DNA of 64,000 nt from Phycisphaerae bacterium (lineage in GTDB: Bacteria; Planctomycetota; Phycisphaerae; Phycisphaerales; SM1A02). Each line of letters starts with the position of its first letter. Positions within the stretch are counted from its first letter, which is position 1. Below the pieces are notes generated by a model. It was not told where the DNA came from. It ran no database searches and worked only from the letters and a program-made list of their open reading frames with translations. The translations under genes and the position numbers were made by a program. The stretch is from positions 1-64,000 of the forward strand of contig PBAY01000030.1 in NCBI GenBank assembly GCA_002717655.1. Direction: 5' to 3'. Below are positions 51,685-59,737 of this stretch, piece after piece.

Positions 51685-53871
51685 ATGTCTCCACGACCCG
51701 CGATACTCGCACTTGTGATGATGGCGCCTCTCGCGATCATTCCGGCCACCATGACACATGCTGATCTGGGCATCGAGTTCATGGTGCCGGTTCTGGCAGA
51801 TGACGACGAACAACAGGATGCACTTCAGGTACAACAGCCTGAAGAGGTTCGATCCAGTCGACCTGATGGATTTGTTCATGATGTAACAGTTGCACGCACT
51901 CCGCAGGATGCAATCAATTCCGTCGCCCAGCGACTTCGAAATGAAGGTGATGATGGTGCTTCCTGGATCGAAATCAACGGTCAGATGGCCGTCGTCAGTT
52001 CTGGTTCAGGATCATGGGATACGAGCATTGCCAATCCAAACCTGCAGTTGATCGAACAACGTCTTGCGTGGATGCAGGCAGCAATGGGGGCCAAGTCCGC
52101 CATGGCACGCTTCATCCAAGGCGCATCGGTGGCCAGTAAGGAACGAATCAATGAAGAACTGTCGACTCGAGACACCGACACACTGAGCCGGATCAATTCC
52201 CGGCGTGAACTTCAGGAAGACATCACTTCGAGTACCAGCGCATTTCTTCGTGGCGCGATGCTGTATGAACTTGTTGAGGACACTGAAGCTGGATCAGTCT
52301 CAGTCACACTTGTTTCAACACCGGGCAGTCAACAACTTCTGCAGGTGCGTGGAAGTGGTGTAAGCGGTGCCAGAGATCTCAAGCAGGGGCTCCAGGCCTT
52401 GACCGCAGAAATACGTGCCGGTGTCGTTCCACCGACCGGTGGTCGATTTCTTGAGAACCCCTCAACTGGTGCATGGACCTGGGTGGCATTCGGTGCCGAA
52501 CCTGTTGACCCAACAAGAACAGGTCGCGTTCGCCAACTTGCTGTTGAGAACGCGCAACGTACCGCTCGACTCCGTGCTGAAAGAGCGATGTTGGCATTGC
52601 TGCGAGGTGAATCGCTCGTTGAAGAAGATGTGCTGGATGCCCGTTATCAGGAGATACTCTCTCAGACCGATGATCTCCTGACGCGTACCAGTGATCTTGA
52701 TGTTGAAAAACTGTCTGATCAGGCCACCAGTTCCACACGCAGCGCCGTGGCCTCTGGTCAACTTCCGGCAGGGCTTCGCAGCTTCAAGATGCAAGGTGCC
52801 GCGGGCATCTGGCAGTACTGCGTGTTGACCTATGAACCGCAATCCTGGCAGACCCCGACAGATCCAACTGAATCTGCCCCTCAACAAGTTCCTGATCAAC
52901 AGAAGCCTGATGCTGATGTATTCAAGGTTTCATCTGATTCGGAAGGTATTCAGATTCTGGCTGCCGGTACCGGCACAACACGTGAAGCAGCTATCAAAAG
53001 TGCGCTGCTTGAAGCCATTTCCATGGTGAATGGGGCGCTTGTCGAGGGACAGACAGAGACAAGGCAGATTTATGAAACCGCCATCAAGGAATTTGAAGGC
53101 CGCCTTGGCCGGAACGTGTCCTCGCAATCAATCTCCAGTGAATCGATTGAGACGACGTCAAATGGTCTGGTAACTCGGTATCGAATTCTTGATGAAGGCG
53201 AACTTCCACCAGAGGCGCCTGAACGTGCTGCCGGTGACAACTTTCAGGTTTCCATTCAGGCTGAAGTCGCCGTATTCGATCCTGACAATCCCCGCCCCAC
53301 TGGACGCCCGACCATAGCCGTACTGCCGATGCAGATCGTGAGTTTCATGCAACCTCCGGATCGGAATCCCATGACTCCATCCGAGGTCCGCACCTATTTG
53401 ACCGACAACATCACGCGTGATCTTGTACGGCGCAATGAATTCAAGGTTCTTGACGAACGATATGTTCAGGAGCTCGAGGCGCAACGGAAGCAGATCATGG
53501 ATCAGGTACGCGAGGGTAATGCGGACATGCGTGAAGTCCTCAAGCTTGGACAGGAATTGACGGCTGATTACCTCATCATGGGAACTGTTGAAAGTCTGAA
53601 CAACCAGAAATGGCGGCAGCTGGTGAAGATCCGGGACAGCTATGAAACCCGTGAAATGCTTAATGTCAATATCCAGATGCAGTTGGTCAATGTCTCAACT
53701 GGTGAAATCGTCTGGACCGACCATTACCGCAACTCATGGGACACGATCGAACTTGCCAGTCGCGACAAGGAAGATCGAGCGCTTCCGTCTGTGATTTTCG
53801 GTATGAACGTCGCAAGTGAAGCGATACAGAACTCCCTTCAGGACTATCTGGATTCCCGCAAGAAGGAATGA
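51685..53871 (+). CDS. large periplasmic FlgT/CsgG/LpoB-like protein
   Basis: A 728-residue exported protein (signal ILALVMMAPLAIIPATMTHA). Residues 50-390 are a long N-terminal region of two helical-beta units. Residues about 415-530 match a FlgT-N-type domain (GIQILAAGTGTTREAAIKSA, LLEAISMVNGALVEG). The last 190 residues look like a CsgG/LpoB-type domain (RPTIAVLPMQIVSF, TRDLVRRNEFKVLDERYVQE, LGQELTADYLIMGTVESLN). ATG 51685 is chosen for AAGGAG at nine bases. It follows the YcfL-like gene by 30 bases and probably forms an outer-membrane-associated assembly. Confidence 0.8.
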   Translation: MSPRPAILALVMMAPLAIIPATMTHADLGIEFMVPVLADDDEQQDALQVQQPEEVRSSRPDGFVHDVTVARTPQDAINSVAQRLRNEGDDGASWIEINGQMAVVSSGSGSWDTSIANPNLQLIEQRLAWMQAAMGAKSAMARFIQGASVASKERINEELSTRDTDTLSRINSRRELQEDITSSTSAFLRGAMLYELVEDTEAGSVSVTLVSTPGSQQLLQVRGSGVSGARDLKQGLQALTAEIRAGVVPPTGGRFLENPSTGAWTWVAFGAEPVDPTRTGRVRQLAVENAQRTARLRAERAMLALLRGESLVEEDVLDARYQEILSQTDDLLTRTSDLDVEKLSDQATSSTRSAVASGQLPAGLRSFKMQGAAGIWQYCVLTYEPQSWQTPTDPTESAPQQVPDQQKPDADVFKVSSDSEGIQILAAGTGTTREAAIKSALLEAISMVNGALVEGQTETRQIYETAIKEFEGRLGRNVSSQSISSESIETTSNGLVTRYRILDEGELPPEAPERAAGDNFQVSIQAEVAVFDPDNPRPTGRPTIAVLPMQIVSFMQPPDRNPMTPSEVRTYLTDNITRDLVRRNEFKVLDERYVQELEAQRKQIMDQVREGNADMREVLKLGQELTADYLIMGTVESLNNQKWRQLVKIRDSYETREMLNVNIQMQLVNVSTGEIVWTDHYRNSWDTIELASRDKEDRALPSVIFGMNVASEAIQNSLQDYLDSRKKE

Positions 53872-53873
53872 AC

Positions 53874-55250
53874 ATGATCTCCTCCATTATTCTGGCGATT
53901 CTGGCGATGTTTCAGCCCGAGGCAATTGATCGGGCTGTTGAACGCGCTTCGTCGAGCAGTTTGATCGGCTCAAGTGGAGCCTTGATCGAGGAAGAGGAAG
54001 CCATCGCATGGGCATCTGAACCAATCTCCAATCAGACCGTTACTCAGAAAGGCTGGGAGTCGCGCCTGCGATTGAAGGCTGAACGGAAACTTGTGACTCA
54101 GGTTGCCATGAAACTCGCGATGTCCATGCCGGGCCATACCATCGAAGAAGAACAGGTTCTGGAGAGGATTTCACCGACGATTCAACAGCGTGGGGGCATG
54201 AGTCTTGATCGTCGGTGGGTTGCACTGAGCTGCCCGATCCCTTCACGGGTTCACCGTGTCAAGATCAAAGGCGATCAGGCGGTTCAAGATCAGGAGAAGC
54301 TGACACTCGCCGTTCTTCCGTTCAAGGAAATCGGGCCTGATCCCCAGACTGGAATTGGGAAACTGGCCGCGGCTTCAATGCTCTCAGCCATTGATTCTCC
54401 AAATATCACACTTATTGAACGTGATGAGATTGCTCGAATTCTGGATGCCCGTGAGTTTTCCAAGCTCGATGTAACTGAAGATGGAACAGGAATGTTCATC
54501 GGAAGACTGATGAATGCTCGTTATCTCCTGATGGGAACAATCGGCAGAGGTGGGCCAGGCGAATGGATTCTGACCGGGCGAATCATCGATACCACCACTG
54601 GTGAAATCGTCGAAGGGCATCGCGCTGCTATTTCAATCTTCAGTTCAGGTCAGTCGATGGTGGATGGAACTCGCGCCTTGGCCCTTGAAATGGGTCTACG
54701 ATCTCCAGAAGGTGAAAAGCCCGAACCGGTTGAACTGCATGAACCAGCCGAATCCGGAACCGTGGAGTCAATGGTGCGAGCCGTGCCTCGAGGTGGACCA
54801 AATCCATTGACACTTCAAATGAATCCTGTTCAGGCAGCCTATGAAGAAGGTCAGTCGGTCCACTTTCAGATACACACCAAGAAAGCCGGCTATCTGACGA
54901 TGCTGATGATCGGTGCTGATGGGAAGATCGTGACACTCGTGCCCAATCCAGAAGCCCGCTCGGTCTATCTGGAAGCAGGGGAATCCTTGAGTATTCCGAC
55001 ACTCGCGATGAGGTTCTACTTTCTCATCCAACCGCCACATGGTCTGGCAAGAATCAAGGCCTTCATCACTGATGAGCCATTGGTGATTCCAGGATCATTT
55101 GATGATCATCGAAAGGATCTCCTTCAGTTAGTCCGGACCGGACGAATCGGCGGAGAGGGCGACAGCCCGCTGAACACTTCCGAGTGGACCAGTGCGGAAA
55201 TCCAGTTTCTGACCCGCGAAGCGGCCCCTGAGAAGCCAGTAAACCGTTGA
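53874..55250 (+). CDS. secreted FlgO/CsgG-like protein with DUF4384-like domain
   Basis: From ATG 53874 (AAGGA six bases upstream) the protein has 458 residues. A short signal (ISSIILAILAMFQPEA) precedes a CsgG/FlgO-like domain at about residues 130-275 (LTLAVLPFKEIGPDPQTGIG, NITLIERDEIARILDAREFS, ARYLLMGTIGRGGPGEWILT). Residues about 305-430 match DUF4384 (LQMNPVQAAYEEGQSVHFQ, KKAGYLTMLMIGADGKIVTL, VPNPEARSVYLEAGESLSI). This pairing suggests an outer-membrane receptor or scaffold. It starts two bases after the preceding gene's stop. Confidence 0.82.
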   Translation: MISSIILAILAMFQPEAIDRAVERASSSSLIGSSGALIEEEEAIAWASEPISNQTVTQKGWESRLRLKAERKLVTQVAMKLAMSMPGHTIEEEQVLERISPTIQQRGGMSLDRRWVALSCPIPSRVHRVKIKGDQAVQDQEKLTLAVLPFKEIGPDPQTGIGKLAAASMLSAIDSPNITLIERDEIARILDAREFSKLDVTEDGTGMFIGRLMNARYLLMGTIGRGGPGEWILTGRIIDTTTGEIVEGHRAAISIFSSGQSMVDGTRALALEMGLRSPEGEKPEPVELHEPAESGTVESMVRAVPRGGPNPLTLQMNPVQAAYEEGQSVHFQIHTKKAGYLTMLMIGADGKIVTLVPNPEARSVYLEAGESLSIPTLAMRFYFLIQPPHGLARIKAFITDEPLVIPGSFDDHRKDLLQLVRTGRIGGEGDSPLNTSEWTSAEIQFLTREAAPEKPVNR

Positions 55251-55364
55251 TTCATTGATTTCGTGAATCAGTCGCAAGTGCGAAGAGATCCTGCGTCTCC
55301 ATGAATACAGAAGGAATTCCTGGCACTTGAGGTGTCCGGGAACCGCCTCAACGGAGACCTCATC

Positions 55365-55772
55365 ATGCTTCACCATTGGATCGTTCTGACCCTGTGTGCC
55401 GCTGGCACGCTATGTGGATGCGCAAGTGTTACGCAAGTAGAAGCGGGAAGACACGATCGCTTCCGGAATGCATTGGTTGAATCCTGTCGCTCCATCAAGG
55501 CCAGTGATTTCCAGGCTGCCCGTGGGCACCTCCGTCAGGCCAGTACGCTGGCGAATGGACATGAGCAGACGGCGAAGGTCGCCGACCTGCGACTGGTCTG
55601 CCATGGCGCCGAAGCACTCAATGCGGGACGCCCCAGAGAGGCGGCCAGTTCATGGCTTGCCATTCAGGATCGCTCATTGAAGAACCAGCTGGTAGGACTG
55701 GCACATGAAGAAGGCATCGACCTGATGATGCTTACGTCCAATCGTCAGGCTGGCGAAGGAGTCAACCCATGA
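55365..55772 (+). CDS. small lipoprotein, second copy of the duplicated family
   Basis: The 135-residue lipoprotein (signal IVLTLCAAGTLCGC) is a paralogue of the one at 44.6 kb. The shared pattern is an ARxxLxxAxxLA helix, a KVADL segment, a GAEA/GRPxEAAxSW block and EEGI(D/N)L near the end. GGAG precedes the ATG by eight bases. It overlaps the coiled-coil gene by four bases, so the second copy of the pair is directly coupled. It closes the cluster. Confidence 0.85.
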   Translation: MLHHWIVLTLCAAGTLCGCASVTQVEAGRHDRFRNALVESCRSIKASDFQAARGHLRQASTLANGHEQTAKVADLRLVCHGAEALNAGRPREAASSWLAIQDRSLKNQLVGLAHEEGIDLMMLTSNRQAGEGVNP

Positions 55773-56218
55773 AACATCGCAGATGCCAGATTCTGATTTC
55801 AGTTGTGACACTGCTTGCCAGTGGATCACTGGCCTGGAGCCTTGCCCCAATTCCCTCAAGAGCCCAGTCCCTGCTTCGTGAAAGAGATCAGCTGCAACAG
55901 GATCTACTGAGAGCTGACCAGGCCGCTTCCGAAGCGATGCTTCGTGGTGAAGATCCCGTCGAACTTTATGCCGAACAGACCGGTTTGCAGGAACAGATTG
56001 ACATCATCCAGATGCGACTGGAGTCACTGGCGATGCGACTGGAATTCGACATTCCCGCTCTGCCCGAAAGTATTCGTGAATTCGATCCCAGTCAGGTTCT
56101 TGATGAAAGTGTTGGGATCGGTCGAAGAAGAGCCGAAGCGGCAATGGCACATCAATGCGAAGTCGCCTGTGGCGCCATTGTGAGTGACATGAATTTCACA
56201 TCGTTTCTGGCCTTCTAG
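55769..56218 (+). CDS. secreted coiled-coil protein, second copy of the duplicated family
   Basis: The 149-residue exported protein is the paralogue of the one at 46.1 kb. It has a signal peptide (VVTLLASGSLAWSLA), a coiled coil (LLRERDQLQQDLLRADQAA) and the shared EDPVELYAEQ ... IQMRLESLAMR block. It converges with the cobalamin adenosyltransferase gene with a four-base overlap. No known family. Confidence 0.83.
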   Translation: MKHRRCQILISVVTLLASGSLAWSLAPIPSRAQSLLRERDQLQQDLLRADQAASEAMLRGEDPVELYAEQTGLQEQIDIIQMRLESLAMRLEFDIPALPESIREFDPSQVLDESVGIGRRRAEAAMAHQCEVACGAIVSDMNFTSFLAF

Positions 56219-56772
56219 TCCGAAGGTGTCCAGGGCACATCAGGCAATCCCTGAAGACGATTGGCCGCTCTGGCCATGGCGAAGAGTAGATCGCTGATCC
56301 GGTTCATCCAGAGCAGTTTGGCCATGTCTCCGCCCTCGGACTCGAGCATCCGTGTGACCTGACGTTCACACCGTCGTGAAATAGCTCGTGCAAGATGGAG
56401 TCGTGATGCCAGTTCGCATCCACCTGGAAGGATGAAGGTCTTGAGTGCTTCATTGTCGCCATCAATCTCATCAATGAAACCTTCGAGTTCCTTCACATCC
56501 GACATCTGAATGCGAGCAACCTTGTCTTCATGGGGGCCACCTGGAATGGTCGCCAGATCAGCACCCAATACAAAGGTGCGATCCTGAAGTCGAAGCAGAA
56601 TTTCATGAAGGCGTTCATCAGTCGGGCCGCAGGCCGTCACTGCCAGACCAAGTGATGCATTCATCTCATCTGCAGCACCATAGGCATCCACCCTCAAGTG
56701 GTGCTTGGGTACGCGATCGCCACCAAAGAGATCGGTATTGCCGTCGTCGCCTCGACCGGTATAGAGCCGCAC
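56215..56772 (-). CDS. cob(I)alamin adenosyltransferase (PduO/MMAB type)
   Basis: The 185-residue enzyme transfers adenosyl from ATP to cob(I)alamin. The ATP-binding N-terminus LYTGRGDDGNTDLFGGDRV, DAYGAADEMNASLGLA and the later ARAISRRCERQVTRM and LWMNRISDLLFAMARAAN are family hallmarks. The start is GTG 56772 with AGGAG upstream. No other cobalamin gene is in the window; it may supply a mutase such as methylmalonyl-CoA mutase. It lies 29 bases downstream of atpG. Confidence 0.95.
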   Translation of the reverse strand: MRLYTGRGDDGNTDLFGGDRVPKHHLRVDAYGAADEMNASLGLAVTACGPTDERLHEILLRLQDRTFVLGADLATIPGGPHEDKVARIQMSDVKELEGFIDEIDGDNEALKTFILPGGCELASRLHLARAISRRCERQVTRMLESEGGDMAKLLWMNRISDLLFAMARAANRLQGLPDVPWTPSD

Positions 56773-56801
56773 GTGAGCCTACTCCTGTGAAGTTCCCAGT
56801 A

Positions 56802-57683
56802 CTACTCAAGCGCCGCAGCACCAGAAACGATCTCAGTCAGCTCCGTGGTGATCTGGCCCTGACGAGCACGGTTGAAGAGGCGACGCAAGGTACTGCCAAA
56901 CTCCTTGGCATTCTCCGTAGCCGCTTTCATGGCCACCATTCTCATGATCTGCTCACTGACAACCGCTTCATTGAAAGCCTGAAGCAAGGCTGTCTTGATG
57001 GTCAGTGGAAGCAGTTCGTCAAGCAGATCGCTTGAAGAAGGTGTGAAGTCGTAGACCGGCTTGACCTGAATTGCATCATCTGCATCGGACTCGGTTGGAG
57101 CCTGAGTCATTGGAAGCAACTGCTTGCTCTCTGGCATCTGACGTGAGGTCGATAGGAAACGCATGGAGATGATGCGGATCGTGTCATACTTCCCGGACAT
57201 GAATCGTTCGATGTAATCGGCAGCGATGGCCCCGACTTCCTCGTATGAAGGCTTGTCGCCGATGTCATGACGAACATCAACCGGCATCTTCTGGAACTTG
57301 AAGAACCCGACGGCCTTCTTGCCAGCAACTTCAAGATCGAAATCAATGCCCTGTTCCCTGAGAGAACGCAGGTGGTTCAAGGCGGTGCGCAGTACCGTTC
57401 CGTTGTAGGCACCACACAGACCACGATCCGAGCAGATGACCAATACGAGTTCCTTGCCGACCTTCTGGTCGGGACCTGTGATCAGGCGGGACTCGTATTC
57501 CTCTGCTGCCGAAGCCGCCTGACGGACCATGTCATCAATGCATGCCGCATAAGGCTTGGAAGACTCCGCCCGTTGCAGGGCTGAGGTGAACTTCGCCGTA
57601 GCGATCATCTGCATCGTCTTGGTGATGCGGGCAATCGTCTGGACGGCGCCGATACGCTTCTTGATTTCTCGAATCTGGGCCAT
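56802..57683 (-). CDS. atpG: ATP synthase gamma subunit
   Basis: The 293-residue rotor-shaft subunit of F1. Signatures are the N-terminal IREIKKRIGAVQTIARITKT, the Rossmann-like SDRGLCGAYNG, and the C-terminal AMKAATENA and FNRARQGQITTELTEIVSGA. ATG 57683 is chosen; the frame is open to 57764. Unlike in typical F-type operons, atpA and atpD do not flank it: upstream is the PhnP-like gene and downstream the cobalamin adenosyltransferase gene. Confidence 0.95.
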   Translation of the reverse strand: MAQIREIKKRIGAVQTIARITKTMQMIATAKFTSALQRAESSKPYAACIDDMVRQAASAAEEYESRLITGPDQKVGKELVLVICSDRGLCGAYNGTVLRTALNHLRSLREQGIDFDLEVAGKKAVGFFKFQKMPVDVRHDIGDKPSYEEVGAIAADYIERFMSGKYDTIRIISMRFLSTSRQMPESKQLLPMTQAPTESDADDAIQVKPVYDFTPSSSDLLDELLPLTIKTALLQAFNEAVVSEQIMRMVAMKAATENAKEFGSTLRRLFNRARQGQITTELTEIVSGAAALE

Positions 57684-57699
57684 AGGACCGCAGAGTGTA

Positions 57700-58578
57700 T
57701 CAGGAGCGGGATTCCGTCGCCTCGCTGGAACTGGAGGAAGACCGAGAAGGGCCCCCTGATCCAATCAGCTGCCCGTCCCACGCCAGCCCGACACCTGCTG
57801 GAAGGCGTGAATCCAGCTCCTGATGGCTGATGTCATGGGCCATATGGATGAACCAGGATTGGGCGGCAGCGATCCGGTCCGCCATATCCAGTGCCTGATC
57901 CAGATTCAGGTGGGTTGGATGATGCCGCTCCCGCAGCATGTCCAGAAACAGGGTCTGAAGGCTCTCCAGACGGCCCCATGACTCTGGAGGGACGGATGAG
58001 ACATCCGTACACCAGGCCAGAGGCAGTGGATTGGGAACTTCCAGACCCGGCGCCTCGATCCGATACCCCAGAATCGGCAGGCGTCCGTGAAGCAGGCGAA
58101 TGGGTTCGATTTGAAGTCCGAAGAGATCCAGCGTCACACCTGGCTGGATCTCATGAGGGATCAAGGTAGCCACGAATGAATCATTCACATTTCTTTCTCG
58201 CTGAAAGATGTGTTGATACACCCGGTTCAGATGGTCCAGGGTATGTGGCTCGGCATAGATGTCGATCGGAGCCTTCATGGTGACATTGAAACGACGGACT
58301 TCATCCAGTCCAAACGTGTGGTCAACATGGTTGTGGGTAAAGAGGATCGCATCACATCGATCAATACCAGAACGAAGCACCTGTTGACGTAGATCGGGTG
58401 ACGCGTCAATCAGGATCGTACGTGGTTGATCCTGAGCATCGATGAATCTGATCGCGGCGGAAGTCCGTAATCGCTTGTCACGGGGATCATCACTGCGGCA
58501 GACGGCACAATCACATCCAATGGTCGGAATACCTGCTGATGTACCTGATCCAAGAACCAGAAATTCAAGATCACGCAT
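57700..58578 (-). CDS. PhnP-like metallo-beta-lactamase hydrolase
   Basis: The 292-residue MBL-fold protein starts with the PhnP-type motif LGSGTSAGIPTIGCDCAVC, whose Cys residues bind a structural zinc in PhnP. HNHVDHTFGLDEVRRF carries the HxHxDH metal ligands, and a C-terminal His is in IHMAHD. PhnP is a cyclic phosphodiesterase; the substrate here may differ. The C-terminus is Ser-rich and overlaps nothing. Its start overlaps the thiE stop by eight bases. Confidence 0.9.
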   Translation of the reverse strand: MRDLEFLVLGSGTSAGIPTIGCDCAVCRSDDPRDKRLRTSAAIRFIDAQDQPRTILIDASPDLRQQVLRSGIDRCDAILFTHNHVDHTFGLDEVRRFNVTMKAPIDIYAEPHTLDHLNRVYQHIFQRERNVNDSFVATLIPHEIQPGVTLDLFGLQIEPIRLLHGRLPILGYRIEAPGLEVPNPLPLAWCTDVSSVPPESWGRLESLQTLFLDMLRERHHPTHLNLDQALDMADRIAAAQSWFIHMAHDISHQELDSRLPAGVGLAWDGQLIGSGGPSRSSSSSSEATESRS

Positions 58579-59635
58579 CCTGAACAACCTGTTCCATCGA
58601 GTTTGCACGATCCATCGCTTCGACCATCGCTTGGGTTGCCGCTTTGGGGTCCTCTGATCCACAGATTGCGCCGCAGACTGCAATACCACGGCCTCCTGCA
58701 GACACCACATCTGAGACATTGGCTTGTTCTATTCCACCGATCGCCAGATGGGGCAGTGAACCAACGGCAGGAAGGAGGTCGCGAAGCCGATCCAATCCAG
58801 CTGCTGCAAGATCAGGCTTTGTAGCCGAGGAATACATGGGTCCGATTCCACAGTAGGTGGCGCCATCACGCCGCACTTCCTGAACATCATTGATGCTGCG
58901 GACGGTTGCTCCAACCAACAGACGATCTCCAGCCATTGCTCGAACCTGTGCAACAGAGAGATCTTCCTGGCCAACGTGAACACCATCTGCATCAGCCGCA
59001 AGTGCGACATCCACCCGGTCATTGACTACAACAGCCGTGCCCCGGGGGCGGGCCAGTTCAATCAGATGAGTGGCGCGAGCAACGAGCTCACTGGTACTCA
59101 ATGACTTCTCCCGCAATTGAAGACAGTCGGCTCCTCCGGCGATCGCCGCTTCTGCGACCTGCATCCAGCCATGACGACACAGCGATTCCGTCAGGAGAAC
59201 ACACAGTTTCCATTGCGGCCACGGTCGTGCGGGCAGACGCTGTTGCACCGAAGCCGTCAGGTCATAGAGCCCGTATCGAATCGACTGAAGATCAGAAGCC
59301 AGTGGCGGTGACTCCAGTTTGGCCAGTTCCTCCAGCGTACGCACCGCTTCCGTGGCACGATGACCAGCCGCGGCCGCAATCGCCTGCAGATCCTGGCGAG
59401 CCTCTTCTGATGAAGTTGAAATTGAAGTCCCGACATCTCCCTGCGTATCTCGAGCGGTCTCCACCGGAGGACCGGGCCATTGAGCGGCAATTCCAGTGAG
59501 TTGATGTCGTGACTGCTTCAGATGAGCTGCGATTTCTGCATCATCAAGGATGAAACGAGCCAGATCCTCAAGGACTCGAAGACCTTCACGGGCTCGGTTG
59601 AAAGCAGCATCAGCCATTCTTGCGGAGGTGGACAT
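58571..59635 (-). CDS. thiE: thiamine phosphate synthase fused to ThiD2-like domain
   Basis: From ATG 59635 the protein has 354 residues. The N-terminal 150 residues (DAAFNRAREGLRVLEDLARF, GHRATEAVRTLEELAKLESP, QSIRYGLYDLTASVQQRL) match the ThiD2-like domain found fused to ThiE in cyanobacteria and planctomycetes. The C-terminal ThiE barrel shows GGADCLQLREKSL, VVVNDRVDVALAADADGVHV, GATVRSIND and IGPMYSSATKPD. It joins thiazole and pyrimidine phosphates to thiamine phosphate. ATGs at 59644 and 59617 are alternatives. It overlaps the divergent pepA frame region only upstream of pepA's GTG start. Confidence 0.9.
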   Translation of the reverse strand: MSTSARMADAAFNRAREGLRVLEDLARFILDDAEIAAHLKQSRHQLTGIAAQWPGPPVETARDTQGDVGTSISTSSEEARQDLQAIAAAAGHRATEAVRTLEELAKLESPPLASDLQSIRYGLYDLTASVQQRLPARPWPQWKLCVLLTESLCRHGWMQVAEAAIAGGADCLQLREKSLSTSELVARATHLIELARPRGTAVVVNDRVDVALAADADGVHVGQEDLSVAQVRAMAGDRLLVGATVRSINDVQEVRRDGATYCGIGPMYSSATKPDLAAAGLDRLRDLLPAVGSLPHLAIGGIEQANVSDVVSAGGRGIAVCGAICGSEDPKAATQAMVEAMDRANSMEQVVQDA

Positions 59636-59737
59636 TCCGCCCATGTTAGCTCGCACTGCAGCCAAGTCGCCGCCCGTGTCGATGATCAGCAGCGGCAAGG
59701 CAATCACGCCCGCCCTTCATGGCGACAGGAGCAGCCC

